From: Pseudomonas abietaniphila
GTDB lineage: Bacteria > Pseudomonadota > Gammaproteobacteria > Pseudomonadales > Pseudomonadaceae
Assembly (NCBI RefSeq): GCF_900100795.1
Contig: NZ_FNCO01000006.1
Coordinates: 186,001 to 250,000 of the forward strand
Direction of reading: 5' to 3'
DNA: 64,000 bases
This document shows, piece after piece, positions 50,054 through 59,333 of the stretch. A program made the position numbers and the translations under genes. The notes beneath the pieces are model-generated. The model had not been told where the DNA came from, did not search any database, and saw only the letters and a program-made list of their open reading frames with translations. Every line of letters begins with the position of its first letter. Position 1 is the stretch's first letter.

Positions 50054-50890
50054 ATGCCCGAACGCCACTGGATCGATCTCAAGCAGGACGCGACGTCCGG
50101 CATTGAGACGATGCGCGCGCATTTCGAGGGGCATGCGTACGATCCGCACTGGCATGACACTTACCTGGTAGGCATCACCGAGCAAGGCCTGCAGCAGTTC
50201 AATTGCCGTCGACAGCAGCACAACAGCACACCCGGCAAGGTGTTCCTGCTCGAACCGGGCGATATCCATGACGGCAACGCTCCGCACGCCGACGGTTTCA
50301 CCTACCGTACGCTTTACCTGGACCCGCACTGGCTGGACCGTGAGCTGCACGCCCAGTTCGAGGAAGCGCCGCACAACGCGCAACTGGGTTTCGCCGCGAC
50401 CCTCGCGGACGACAGCCGTCTGGCGATCGCCACTGCCAACGCCTTCGAAGCCCTGCACAACGATGAACTGCGCATCGTGCGACAGACCGCGTTGGACAAT
50501 CTGCTGTCGAACCTCACCCGCCACTTACACTGGCGTGCCCTGATCAGCCCCGATCCGCGCCTGCCGCTGGTGGCGCAGCGCGCACGGGATTACCTGCACA
50601 GTCATCTGCATCAGGACATCGGCCTGGACGATCTGGCGGCGGTGACCGGTGTGGACCGTTTTCGCCTGAGTCGCGCGTTCAAGGCGGCGTTCGGTCTGGC
50701 GCCGCACGCCTATCTGATCCAACTGCGCCTGGCCCGCGCCCGGCGTCTGCTGGCCCGCGGCGAACTGCCCGTCACGGTCGCGGCCGCGCTGGGGTTTGCC
50801 GACCAGAGCCACCTTGGCCGCTGGTTCCAGCGTGCCTACCGGATGACGCCTGCCGACTACCGCAGACGCTGCTCAATTCTTCCAGACTGA
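50054..50890 (+). CDS. AraC-family regulator
   Basis: 278 residues: AraC-type cupin sensor (YDPHWHDTYLVGITEQGLQQF, LLEPGDIHDG) and a C-terminal double HTH (IGLDDLAAVTGVDRFRLSRAFK and VTVAAALGFADQSHLGRWFQRAYRMTP). GAGGAA lies 7 bases before ATG 50054. The LysE-like exporter gene starts 55 bases downstream on the same strand; this AraC-LysE pairing is common and suggests it induces the exporter in response to the exported amino acid. Confidence 0.93.
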   Translation: MPERHWIDLKQDATSGIETMRAHFEGHAYDPHWHDTYLVGITEQGLQQFNCRRQQHNSTPGKVFLLEPGDIHDGNAPHADGFTYRTLYLDPHWLDRELHAQFEEAPHNAQLGFAATLADDSRLAIATANAFEALHNDELRIVRQTALDNLLSNLTRHLHWRALISPDPRLPLVAQRARDYLHSHLHQDIGLDDLAAVTGVDRFRLSRAFKAAFGLAPHAYLIQLRLARARRLLARGELPVTVAAALGFADQSHLGRWFQRAYRMTPADYRRRCSILPD

Positions 50891-50944
50891 CACCTGCCTG
50901 CGCCGCGATCATCTCTGCATGTTCACTGCCTGCCGAGACGTCCC

Positions 50945-51547
50945 ATGCACACCTTTCTGCCGTTCCTGCTGTTCGCTTTCGTGGCTTCCATCACGCCCGG
51001 CCCGACCAACATTCTGGTGCTGACCAACAGCTCGCGGTATGGCCTGCTGCGCACGGCACCCATCGTATTGGGCGCCTGTGGCGGGGCGGCGTTGCTGGTG
51101 CTGATGGTGGGGACCGGGCTGGGCGATGTGCTGGCGCGTCACCTGCAGGTCCAGACGTTCATGTCGTGGATCGGCATCGCCTGGCTGACCTGGCTCGCGT
51201 GGCAGATCTTCAGTGCGCCGGCCGAAGCGGTCGATCCTTCTCAGGCGAAAAGCGGCCCACGGCTGGGGCTTTGGGGGGCGGCCAGCCTGCAACTGGTCAA
51301 CCCGAAAACCTGGATGATGGCGCTGGCAGTGGTCAGCGTGTTCGCCGGCACCGACGCCGACCGCCTGTTAAGGGTGGCGTGGTTGTCGCTGATGTTCTTC
51401 CTGGTGTCGATCCCGTGCATGAGCGCCTGGGCGTATCTGGGTGTCAGCGCGGCGAAGTTTTGCCGCTCGGCACAGAGCATGAAGCGGTTCAATCAGGCCA
51501 TGGCGGTGCTGTTGCTGGTGTCTGCGTGGTTGACGTTGGTGGTGTGA
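50945..51547 (+). CDS. LysE/RhtB-family exporter controlled by adjacent AraC regulator
   Basis: 200 residues, six membrane segments; LLFAFVASITPGPTNILVLTNSS signature and SLQLVNPKTWMMALAVVSVFAG. Directly downstream of the AraC gene, probably one transcript. Exports an amino acid or related metabolite; identity not determinable from sequence. Confidence 0.92.
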   Translation: MHTFLPFLLFAFVASITPGPTNILVLTNSSRYGLLRTAPIVLGACGGAALLVLMVGTGLGDVLARHLQVQTFMSWIGIAWLTWLAWQIFSAPAEAVDPSQAKSGPRLGLWGAASLQLVNPKTWMMALAVVSVFAGTDADRLLRVAWLSLMFFLVSIPCMSAWAYLGVSAAKFCRSAQSMKRFNQAMAVLLLVSAWLTLVV

Positions 51548-51726
51548 GCGACGGCGCTCATTGATCATCTGATCCGGGTTGACGCGGAGCATCAGTGGCT
51601 GCATTACCACGCGGAGCGTGGGCAAGATCAACCTGTGGGTCCGAGGCTCGTCAAAGAGATGGGTTCAAACCAGGATGCAAAGCCTGATTTAATACCGGTT
51701 TTCTACCTGCTGCCCCGGACCCCGCC

Positions 51727-52728
51727 ATGGCCCCTGTCTACGACGCACGCGGCAATATCTACGCCGTGATTTCTCCGGATGCCTTGCGCGCATTGGGCAT
51801 CGACGTCCCCGCATCCGCCGCCGACGCCGCGCTGACCCGGCAAGCCTGGACCGCCAGCGCCGTTGCGGCCATTTGCGACTGGCCCGAAGGTCAACGCCCT
51901 GCCGGCAGCAAAACGCATCGATCGGACGGCTTGCTGGTCGGGCCGTTTCAGGACGCGGCGCCCTTCGACGTGCTGATCGTCAACACCGACGGCACCCTCG
52001 CCGAACGCAGCGGCAACGGTTTGACCATCTTCGCCCAGTCGTTGACCGACGCTCGCCGCTCCTTGAGTGACGAAGGCTTCACCCTGAGGGTTCATCACGA
52101 CAACGACGACTCGGCCAGCCCGGTCCCGACTGACGTCGTCCCGGCTGTGATCGACGGTGTTTCAGGGTTCTGGCTGGACATCGGCACACCGGGTTTCGGT
52201 GCGGCGGCAGTCGGCGCGAAGGGTTCGGGCGTAAGCGACACCACACTCCATCAGCACCCGGTCAACAGGGTGGAGCGTCTGGCCCGATTGCATCCCGACT
52301 GGCAGACCAGCGTGTTTGTCCGGGTCGGTAATCCACACTGCGTGACGCTGGTCGGCGACGCGGCCTCGCTCCCGGAATTTGCACACCTGCACCAACAGCC
52401 GCTGAACGATGCACTGACCCGAGTCGCGTTTGCCGCCGGAGCCTTGGGCGAAGGCGATCCGTGCGCCGCCGGCATCAACCTGCAATGGGCGGCGAAGGCT
52501 GCACCGAACCGCATCCTGGCCCGTGTCTTCGAGCGCGGCGAAGGGCCGACGGCGTCTTCCGGCACCAGCGCCAGCGCGGTTGCTTCTGCTGCGTGGCTAT
52601 GCGGGTGGGTTCAGGCAGGTCTTGTGGAAGTGGTCATGCCCGGCGGGACGGCGCCGGTCCGCCTGATTGAACAGGACGGACGATTGCAGCAGGTTCAGCT
52701 GTTCGGCGCGGCACACCTTCAGCACTGA
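51727..52728 (+). CDS. diaminopimelate epimerase-like protein lacking both catalytic cysteines
   Basis: 333 residues of the DapF-fold type. The first half contains VNTDGTLAERSGNGLTIFA, where true DapF has the catalytic Cys in E-x-CGNG; here it is Ser. The second half contains ERGEGPTASSGTSASAVASAAW, where DapF has the second Cys in T-x-ACGTG; here also Ser. Two-base racemisation would therefore be lost or altered. VGNPHCVTLVGD is retained. In the related proline racemase superfamily such changes turn racemases into dehydratases. The N-terminus (YDARGNIYAVISP) is also divergent. Function unknown. ATG 51727. Confidence 0.82.
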   Translation: MAPVYDARGNIYAVISPDALRALGIDVPASAADAALTRQAWTASAVAAICDWPEGQRPAGSKTHRSDGLLVGPFQDAAPFDVLIVNTDGTLAERSGNGLTIFAQSLTDARRSLSDEGFTLRVHHDNDDSASPVPTDVVPAVIDGVSGFWLDIGTPGFGAAAVGAKGSGVSDTTLHQHPVNRVERLARLHPDWQTSVFVRVGNPHCVTLVGDAASLPEFAHLHQQPLNDALTRVAFAAGALGEGDPCAAGINLQWAAKAAPNRILARVFERGEGPTASSGTSASAVASAAWLCGWVQAGLVEVVMPGGTAPVRLIEQDGRLQQVQLFGAAHLQH

Positions 52729-53208
52729 AGTGCGCAAGACTGACATTTCGGGCCATAGCGCTGTCTTCGTCACAGACAGCGCATGTCGTTTTTGATGTTT
52801 TGCGAACACCCACGCAAATGAGTGTGAAATTGCCACTACAGAGATTGCATCTGTCTTGCCCTTGTCTATGATCTGATCATTCGCCGCCGCACTCGAACAG
52901 AAGAGCGCGCGTGCGGCGTTAGTCACCGACAATGGAAGTCAGGCGCCCCTTATGGATTTCCCGGCACACTTCGCTCATCCGCAACCATTTATCGCTTCGA
53001 CAACCATCAGACGATCGGCCCGTCTGTTGTCGAAACGCCCGTACCCGCTCTGCCACACTGCATTGAGCACTTTGCGCCACTGCACCCTGCCAACCGATGT
53101 CATACCGCCATGACTCAAGCTCGCCTTTAAACAGTCGACTCTTGTAACAGCCCATCAAGGAAGACGGTCACTTTGACCGCGCTTCGCAATCAGTGAGGTA
53201 GGTGGCAG
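52729..53208. other. intergenic region with terminator-like hairpin
   Basis: GCGCTGTCT (52758-52766), loop tcgtcac, AGACAGCGC (52774-52782), then atgtcgttttt: a likely terminator for the DapF-like gene. The remaining 400 bases carry no supported gene; a 79-codon minus-strand frame at 52919-53158 has no gene-like features. The promoter of the BdlA-like gene should lie here. Confidence 0.6.
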
Positions 53209-54528
53209 ATGTTCAATTCACACCGCAAAGCCGTCGAAGCCGAATTGCAGGTCTCCACCGCTGCTTTGTGCCAATCGAAGGCCAAGCTGGCGGCGATCAG
53301 CCGTTCGATGGCGATGATCGAGTTCTCGCCCGACGGCATCATCCTGGATGCCAACGAAAAGTTCTGCCTCGCCATGGGCTACCAGCCCGGCGAACTGGCG
53401 GGCAAACATCACCGCATCTTTTGCGAAAAAGCGTTCTGCGACAGCGAAGCGTACGGCAAATTATGGCGTGATCTGGCCCGGGGTGAACCCCTGTGCGGGA
53501 CGTTCATGCGCCTGGATAAATCAGGGCGCGAGATCTGGCTGGAAGCGAGTTACATGCCGGTCTTCGACACTGACGGCAAGGTACAGAGCGTGATCAAGGT
53601 CGCCGCCGACATCACCGTTCGCTCGCAGAGGGATCACGAAAACCAGAGCATGATCGATGCGATCAGTCGCTCCATGGCAATGATTGAATTCAGCCCGGAC
53701 GGCCGGATCATGACCGCTAACGAGAACTTCCTGAAGACCATGCATTACTCGCTTAGCGAGGTCGTCGGCCAGCACCACAGTCTGTTCTGCACGCGAGCTG
53801 AAGTCGAGTCGCCGTCCTACAAGGCATTCTGGGCGTCGCTCAACCGCGGCGAATACCACTCTCATCGCTTCGAGCGGGTGAACAAACTGGGCGAGACGGT
53901 TTACCTGGAAGCCACCTACAACCCGTTATTCGATGCCAAAGGCCGTTTGTACAAAGTGGTGAAGTTCGCCAGTGACATCACCGAGCAAGTGACGGTGCAG
54001 CGTTGTGCCGCCACCACCGCCCACGACACGTCGGTGCGCACCGACGCCTGCGCACAGAAAGGCTCCAGCGTGGTGCAGCAAACGGTGGAAGTGATCGAGC
54101 AGATTTCCGTCGACCTCAACGAAGCGGCCCGCAGTATTGATGCCGTGAACAAACAGTCGGAAATCATCGCGACCATCGTGCAGACCATTCGCGGGATTGC
54201 CGACCAAACCAACCTGCTGGCCCTCAACGCCGCCATCGAGGCCGCGCGCGCAGGCGAACATGGACGCGGTTTCGCGGTGGTTGCCGACGAAGTGCGAGGC
54301 TTGGCAGCGCGAACCAGCAAGGCCACGGTCGAAATCGTCGACGTGGTCAGGCAGAACAACGAACTGGCGAAAAGTGCGGTGTCGAGCATGCAATCCAGCC
54401 TGAGCCGAACGGGCACCGGGGTGGAACTCGCCAACGAGGCCGGCGAGGTGATCCTGGAGATTCAGCAAGGCTCACGGCATGTGGTAGACGCGATCAGCCA
54501 GTTCAACTCAACGTTGCGGATTGATTAA
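53209..54528 (+). CDS. soluble PAS-PAS-MCP sensor, BdlA-like
   Basis: 439 residues without membrane segments. Two tandem PAS domains (about 28-135 and 150-257) share [13 protein letters not shown] and end in V(K)VAADIT / VKFASDIT boxes; they are near-duplicates. The C-terminal MCP signalling domain has the hairpin tip [37 protein letters not shown]. Length and layout match BdlA, the P. aeruginosa chemotaxis transducer that controls biofilm dispersion through c-di-GMP. No methylation pentapeptide tail. ATG 53209 follows GAGGTAGG. Confidence 0.92.
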   Translation: MFNSHRKAVEAELQVSTAALCQSKAKLAAISRSMAMIEFSPDGIILDANEKFCLAMGYQPGELAGKHHRIFCEKAFCDSEAYGKLWRDLARGEPLCGTFMRLDKSGREIWLEASYMPVFDTDGKVQSVIKVAADITVRSQRDHENQSMIDAISRSMAMIEFSPDGRIMTANENFLKTMHYSLSEVVGQHHSLFCTRAEVESPSYKAFWASLNRGEYHSHRFERVNKLGETVYLEATYNPLFDAKGRLYKVVKFASDITEQVTVQRCAATTAHDTSVRTDACAQKGSSVVQQTVEVIEQISVDLNEAARSIDAVNKQSEIIATIVQTIRGIADQTNLLALNAAIEAARAGEHGRGFAVVADEVRGLAARTSKATVEIVDVVRQNNELAKSAVSSMQSSLSRTGTGVELANEAGEVILEIQQGSRHVVDAISQFNSTLRID

Positions 54529-54548
54529 GCGTCGATAAACACAACCAC

Positions 54549-54638
54549 TGTGGGAGCGAATTCATTCGCGAGAGGCAGGTATACACGACACACCTCTATC
54601 GTCTGAACCACCGCATCGCGAATGAATTCGCTCCCACG
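54549..54638. repeat. REP-like inverted pair
   Basis: GTGGGAGCGAATTCATTCGCGAGA (from 54549) faces TCGCGAATGAATTCGCTCCCAC (to 54638) across about 44 bases. Same family as pair 1 at 46835-46918. Lies between convergent BdlA-like and deaminase genes. Confidence 0.87.
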
Positions 54639-54662
54639 GAACCTGAGCCAATATTTCAGGGG

Positions 54663-55100
54663 TTACTCCCCGATGTCCTCATTCCACAGCTCGGGCTTGT
54701 CGGCGATGAACTGCTTCATCAGGCCGATGCAGGTCGCGTTGTGCAGCACGTCCACCTGCACACCGCGCGAGCGCAGCAGGTCTTCTTCGCCCATGAACGT
54801 CTGGTTTTCACCGACGATGATCTTGCGAATGCCGTACAGCAGGATGGCGCCGCTGCACATTGCGCAGGGAGAAAGCGTGGTGTACAGCGTGGCTTCGCGG
54901 TAGACCTTCGCGGGCTGGCGGCCAGCGTTCTCGAAGGCGTCCATCTCACCGTGCTTGATCGCACTGCCTTCCTGAACCCGGCGGTTATGCCCGCGGCCGA
55001 TGATCTTGCCGTCGTGCACGATCACCGAACCAATGGGAATCCCGCCCTCGGCCAATCCCTTCTGCGCTTCTTCAATGGCGGCCTGCATGAATGGGTCCAT
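54663..55100 (-). CDS. nucleoside/cytosine deaminase-type zinc hydrolase
   Basis: 145 residues with the zinc deaminase motifs HGEMDAFENAGR (His50, catalytic Glu52) and TTLSPCAMCSGAI (Cys79, Cys82). The H-G-E-M-D pattern and IPIGSVIVHDGKIIGRGHN are closer to fungal-type cytosine deaminase and guanine-deaminase-like enzymes than to TadA, which has HAE. ATG 55100. Likely salvages pyrimidines or deaminates a related base. Confidence 0.9.
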   Translation of the reverse strand: MDPFMQAAIEEAQKGLAEGGIPIGSVIVHDGKIIGRGHNRRVQEGSAIKHGEMDAFENAGRQPAKVYREATLYTTLSPCAMCSGAILLYGIRKIIVGENQTFMGEEDLLRSRGVQVDVLHNATCIGLMKQFIADKPELWNEDIGE

Positions 55101-55158
55101 GGTCTCTCCTTCCCGTTGGTTCACAAAATTCAGCCCCGAATCCACGGGGCGTGCGGCG

Positions 55159-55677
55159 CTAAGGCTTGGCTTTTTTCAGCGCATTGTCCAGTGCCGTGGA
55201 CACATAGACCTTGAGCAGCTCGCTGGAGCGGCCCTTCATGTCCATGCCGACGTCACGTTGTTTGCTGCGAAATTTATTCGCGATGTCCTGCGGGGGATCA
55301 CCGACGTTGAGCGCGGTGAGTTCTTCAGGCGTAAACGATGCTGCATAGGCCGCCGCCAGGTTGCGGTCCCACTCTTGCTGATACTGAGGCTGCAAATACT
55401 GCAGCTCCTCCTGAACGATTTCCTGGGCCTTGGTACGCCCCACGGTCTCGACGATCGTGGTGAACGTCACGGTGCGCGACGCCACCTGATAGCCCAGCCA
55501 GCCGAGGCTCTCACCCAAATGCCGATCCTGCACGAACGCAAGCGCGCTGGGCGGAACCGGCGGGACCGGAGCGGCTTCGGCGGCCAGTGCAAAACCGGGC
55601 GCCTCCAGCAGCAGGCTCAGCAGTAGCCCTGCTGCCACATTCAACATCATCAACGCAGTCGATCTGCGATATCCCAT
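55159..55677 (-). CDS. exported DUF2059-like protein
   Basis: 172 residues with a long signal region (MLNVAAGLLLSLLLEAPGFALAAEA). The mature part is helical (FTTIVETVGRTKAQEIVQEE, AAAYAASFTPEELTALNVGD, VSTALDNALKKAKP), the form of DUF2059 periplasmic proteins. Function unknown. 59 bases upstream of the deaminase gene on the same strand. Confidence 0.75.
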   Translation of the reverse strand: MGYRRSTALMMLNVAAGLLLSLLLEAPGFALAAEAAPVPPVPPSALAFVQDRHLGESLGWLGYQVASRTVTFTTIVETVGRTKAQEIVQEELQYLQPQYQQEWDRNLAAAYAASFTPEELTALNVGDPPQDIANKFRSKQRDVGMDMKGRSSELLKVYVSTALDNALKKAKP

Positions 55678-55783
55678 GTCCTCTCCCCGGCGACTTTATC
55701 TGTGTGATCAACTCATTGACTGCGGGTGACGCTAGCAGTTGAGCAACGGTTTGCCACTCGGCGAGGCGGACAACGCGTGGCCA

Positions 55784-56332
55784 TCAACCTCTCACGGAAG
55801 GCCGCGCCGACCATTGCTGCGCATTCATGCGGTAGATCCTGACGCCCTGCCGGTGGTACTGACTGTGGATGTAGCCACTGAACCCCAGCTTCTGGATGAC
55901 GTTGACCGACGCGACATTGGCGGGCTGGACAATGGCGATCAGCGAATCGATGCCCACGGTGTCGAAACCATGGGCCAGCGCTCCCCGTGCCGCTTCGGTG
56001 CCCAGTCCCTTGCCCCAGAACCCTGACGCCAGCCGGTAGCCGATCTCGATTTCATCGGCGTCGTCCACGCGCTCTGCATTCAGACCGCAGAATCCGGCCA
56101 AGGTTGATGTCGACGTGTCCACCACCGCCCACGGCCCGAAACCGTGTTGACGATAGGACAGCCGACACCAGTCGATGAACTCACGCGTCGCCTGTTCCGA
56201 CAACACGCCGCGCACGGAGTGACGCATGACCTGGGCATCACCCAGAATCTGCGCCAGAGCTGGAGTGTCGTCAGGTGTGAGCTCGCGAAGGATCAGGCGT
56301 TCGGTGTTAACGGAGGGGATAGGCGTGTTCAT
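55784..56332 (-). CDS. RimJ/RimL-type GNAT acetyltransferase
   Basis: 182 residues: TERLILRELTPDDTPALAQILGD start, FGPWAVVDTSTSTLAGFCGL, EIEIGYRLASGFWGKGLGTEAARGAL (acetyl-CoA loop) and NVASVNVIQKLGFSGY, the classical RimJ/RimL series. Acetylates an N-terminus or small molecule; target unknown. ATG 56332. Confidence 0.92.
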   Translation of the reverse strand: MNTPIPSVNTERLILRELTPDDTPALAQILGDAQVMRHSVRGVLSEQATREFIDWCRLSYRQHGFGPWAVVDTSTSTLAGFCGLNAERVDDADEIEIGYRLASGFWGKGLGTEAARGALAHGFDTVGIDSLIAIVQPANVASVNVIQKLGFSGYIHSQYHRQGVRIYRMNAQQWSARPSVRG

Positions 56333-56435
56333 GATGGCGGGTCTCACGGTTGATCGAATGACCAGCCATGAGCATGGCGCAGGCCGAGGCGAGTCGCCAG
56401 TTTAAAGGTTCGCGGTGATCCTGCCCTCACACTGA

Positions 56436-56825
56436 ACCTGTAGGAGCTGCCGGAGGTTACGACGGTGGCGAATGCGGTGGGACAGGTACATCGTCGCTGA
56501 CCGACACACCTCATTCGCTGCCCTCGTAACCTCGGACGTCTCCTACACGTATGGCGTCGCACGTACCCTGTGATGGCGTCGCACATACCCTGTGGGAGCT
56601 GCCAGAGGTTACGACGGTGGCGAATGCGGTGGGACAGGTACATCGTCGCTGACCGACACACCCCATTCGCTGCCCTCGTAACCTCGGACGTCTCCTACAC
56701 GTATGGCGTCGCAAGTACCCTGTGATGGCGTCGCACATACCCTGTGGGAGCTGCCGGAGGTTACGACGGTGGCGAATGCTTTATGCCTGACACAGCGCTT
56801 TCGCTACCTGCGTAACCTCACACCG
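56436..56825. repeat. REP/BIME-type array, second locus
   Basis: Three copies of gaggttacgacggtggcgaatg (near 56453, 56605 and 56757), two of them facing cattcgctgccctcgtaacctcggacg, so GAGGTTACGA/TCGTAACCTC and GCGAATGCGGT form long inverted arms. Spacer segments with gtatggcgtcgca and catcgtcgctgaccgacaca are duplicated too, so a whole block of about 150 bases was tandemly copied. The core is shared with the array at 43334-43735. Confidence 0.85.
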
Positions 56826-56859
56826 CACCTCGCAGCGTGTGGGGTGGCCTGAAAACCGG

Positions 56860-57873
56860 TTACAGCCCCGCCGTCACCTTCTTCGCCACATCGGCCGGGA
56901 CCCACGCGGTCCAGATTTCCGGGTGATCTTTCAAAAAGCTTTTCGCCACGGCAGAGGGCTCCAGACGCTTCTCGCTCATTTCACCCAGCGTTTTGTTCAA
57001 CTGGTCGATCGGCAGGTCCACCTTCTGGAAAAAACTCACCAGCTCCGGGTACTGCTTGTGAAACGGTTCCGACACGCCGATTGCCAGATGCGCAGCCAGT
57101 GAGCTGGAGCCGATCGGGTTGGGGTTGCTGGCGTCGGCCAGGGTTTTCCAGGCGGCTTCGTTAAACGGCGGCTCTTGCAGCTTGATCAGCTTGAAGCGAC
57201 CCAGAAGCGGCGTCGGCGACCAGTAGTAGAACAACACCGGCTTGCCCCGGCGGATGGACGAAGCGATCTCGGCGTCCAGCGCCGCGCCCGAGCCTGTGCG
57301 GAAGTTCACGTAACTGTCGTTGAGCTTGTAGGCCTTGAGTTTCTGCGTGTTGACGATTTCCGAGGTCCAGCCGCTCGGGCTGTTGAGGAAGCGCCCTTTG
57401 TCCGGCGACTCAGGGTCCTTGAACACGTCTTTGTATTTAGGCAGGTCGGACACCGACTTCAGGTCCGGCGCCAACGGTTTGATGCCTTTCTCCGGGTCGC
57501 CCTTGATCACGAACTCCGGCACCCACCAGCCCTCGGTCGCGCCTTTGACGATATCCCCCAGGCCGTAGACCTTGCCTTCGGCCTCAGCCTTGACCCACGC
57601 CGGGCTGCGTCCGGCCCACTCTTCTCCGATCACCTGAATGTCGTTCTTGGCCAGCGCGGCCTCAAGGCTCACGGTGCTGCCGGGCAGTTTGTCGGTCGGA
57701 TAGCCATAACCCTTCTCGACGATGGTGCGCAGGATTTCGGTGATCAGGCTGCCGCTTTCCCACGTGATGTCGCCAAAGAGAATCGGCGCCGTTTTTTCCG
57801 CACTGTGGGCTGCACCGGACAACGCGGACAATGCCAGCAGCGAAGCGCCGAGCAGGTGTTTGATCGAGGTCAT
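56860..57873 (-). CDS. ProX-like glycine betaine/choline ABC substrate-binding protein (orphan)
   Basis: 337 residues. Signal peptide (to GAAHSAEK, about residue 25), then an OpuAC fold: LFGDITWESGSLITEILRTIV, GYGYPTDKLPGSTVSLEAAL, WAGRSPAWVKAEAEGKVYGLGDI, and PVLFYYWSPTPLL. Trp/Tyr residues around WESG, GEEWAG and YYWSP would form the quaternary-amine cage. No permease or ATPase gene is adjacent, so it feeds a transporter encoded elsewhere. Confidence 0.93.
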   Translation of the reverse strand: MTSIKHLLGASLLALSALSGAAHSAEKTAPILFGDITWESGSLITEILRTIVEKGYGYPTDKLPGSTVSLEAALAKNDIQVIGEEWAGRSPAWVKAEAEGKVYGLGDIVKGATEGWWVPEFVIKGDPEKGIKPLAPDLKSVSDLPKYKDVFKDPESPDKGRFLNSPSGWTSEIVNTQKLKAYKLNDSYVNFRTGSGAALDAEIASSIRRGKPVLFYYWSPTPLLGRFKLIKLQEPPFNEAAWKTLADASNPNPIGSSSLAAHLAIGVSEPFHKQYPELVSFFQKVDLPIDQLNKTLGEMSEKRLEPSAVAKSFLKDHPEIWTAWVPADVAKKVTAGL

Positions 57874-57933
57874 TGTGGTCTCTCGTGGCTCAAGAATAGA
57901 AAAGGCTCAGTTGTGTTTAGCACAGCACACGCT

Positions 57934-58443
57934 TCATTCCAGACAAGCGCGCAGGCAACAGGTTTCAGCTTTATCGATGTAGTCGCTGACCGAGCGCGCT
58001 GAAATGCCCAGGCACTGCGAAATCTCAGGGTAGGTCATGCCGCTGCCACGGGAGAGCACGAAGGTCGTTCTGACCTTGGCGGGCAGGCGATTGAGTCGGC
58101 GGTCCAGACGATCAAGGAGTTGCAGGGCGGCGGTCAGGCTTTCAGGCGACGGCGCGTCATCGCACTCTTCCCACGACAGCGCATCGAGGTAATGTCGCTC
58201 CAGATCCCGCCGGCGCCAGCGCTGGTAAATCAGCCGCTTGGCGATGGTGGTGAGCAAGGCGCGAGGCTGTCGAATGGGGACGACGTTGGGTGAAGCCAAC
58301 AGTTGAAGGAAGGTTTCGGACGCGATGTCTTCAACGCATTCACGCGAATCCAGATGACGCCGCAGACGGTCGCACAGCCAGGCGTAATGAAGCTCGAAGA
58401 GCTCGCTGAGGGTTTGGCGATGGGAGACGTCGGCACCGGACAT
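57934..58443 (-). CDS. FecI-like ECF sigma factor (no adjacent FecR)
   Basis: 169 residues from ATG 58443 (AGGGA 8 bases upstream); in-frame ATG at 58461 is the alternative. Region 2 (LFELHYAWLCDRLRRHLDSRECVEDIASETFLQLLA, LLTTIAKRLIYQRWRRRDLERHYL) and region 4 (LPAKVRTTFVLSRGSGMTYPEISQCLGISARSVSDYI) are FecI-type. FecI factors normally sit beside a fecR anti-sigma gene and a TonB receptor gene; neither is adjacent here, and the receptor at 43781 has no signalling domain. Iron-starvation control is inferred from family only. Confidence 0.88.
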   Translation of the reverse strand: MSGADVSHRQTLSELFELHYAWLCDRLRRHLDSRECVEDIASETFLQLLASPNVVPIRQPRALLTTIAKRLIYQRWRRRDLERHYLDALSWEECDDAPSPESLTAALQLLDRLDRRLNRLPAKVRTTFVLSRGSGMTYPEISQCLGISARSVSDYIDKAETCCLRACLE

Positions 58444-58541
58444 GAGGGCTTCCCTTGGCATGGATGATAGTTCTGTCCGGCAGTCCGGTGGCGCCATGCT
58501 AACAAGGGCTTTTATGCAGTAAAAATATTTAAAAGCGATTC

Positions 58542-59318
58542 TTATAGCTCGAAATCGAATACCCCAGCCTCACACTCGTACTGCAGCAGCAGTTCGTAAT
58601 CCGCCTCGGTTGCGGGTATCACCTCATCAATCGCCAATACTCGGGCGACATCTGGCAGGTCTTTCAGGGCCTGGTTCATTGCATGCCGAATCGCCTCTGC
58701 ATCGCCCCCGAGGCGGGTGATGTAGGGCAGACACGGACCCTGTGCGGTACGGCCGATGACCTTGATGCCCGCCACTTCTTCACTCGCCTCTCTGGCCAAA
58801 TAATCGAACGTTACGCTGTCGATGGCCGCCAGATCGCCCCTTCCCGCCTTGATCTCGGCGAGGCTGTTGCGGTGTCCGCCGGTCAATGACACGTGCGCGA
58901 AGAAGCGTCCGTCCGGTTGCAGAGGCGCCAAAGCGTGGCGGAACAGGTTCATGCCTGAGTTTGAATCGCGGGAATTGAGCAGGCCGTGACTGCCACGAAA
59001 GTCTTCAAGTTGCTGACGAGGGTCGTCGGATCGCGCCACGAGCAAGCTGCAATGATTGCCGCCAGCACTGTTGGGCAAGCGATAGACCGGGCGACCGACC
59101 ACCTGCACCTGGCCGCGCAACGCGGTCATCAACGGGTAACCGCAGGTTTGCGTGATCAGCAATGACGGGGACAGCCACAGCTGCTTGAGGTCCAGCCCTT
59201 GCGCCTCCAGACGCTCTGCCGACAGCAACTCGAGGACCCGCGTCAGCCACGCCTCCTGGGCGGTCTGCACCCGTGGCGGCGCGACGTACATCCGTAATTC
59301 GGCGAAACCCTGAGACAT
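58542..59318 (-). CDS. PhnD-like phosphate/phosphonate-type binding protein without signal peptide
   Basis: 258 residues of the type-2 periplasmic binding fold: WLSPSLLITQTCGYPLMTAL, GGNHCSLLVARSDDPRQQLEDFRG, LNSRDSNSGMNLFRHALAP, VSLTGGHRNSLAEIKAGRGDLAAIDSVTF. This order matches PhnD-type binding proteins. No signal peptide is present from ATG 59318 (MSQGFAELRMYVAPP), so it is probably cytoplasmic and not a transporter part. No transporter genes nearby. Confidence 0.85.
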   Translation of the reverse strand: MSQGFAELRMYVAPPRVQTAQEAWLTRVLELLSAERLEAQGLDLKQLWLSPSLLITQTCGYPLMTALRGQVQVVGRPVYRLPNSAGGNHCSLLVARSDDPRQQLEDFRGSHGLLNSRDSNSGMNLFRHALAPLQPDGRFFAHVSLTGGHRNSLAEIKAGRGDLAAIDSVTFDYLAREASEEVAGIKVIGRTAQGPCLPYITRLGGDAEAIRHAMNQALKDLPDVARVLAIDEVIPATEADYELLLQYECEAGVFDFEL

Positions 59319-59333
59319 GTTCGAGCACCGGCA

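Noticed and set aside
52919..53158. 79-codon minus-strand frame
   Set aside because: No ribosome binding site, no recognisable sequence, odd composition; left as intergenic.
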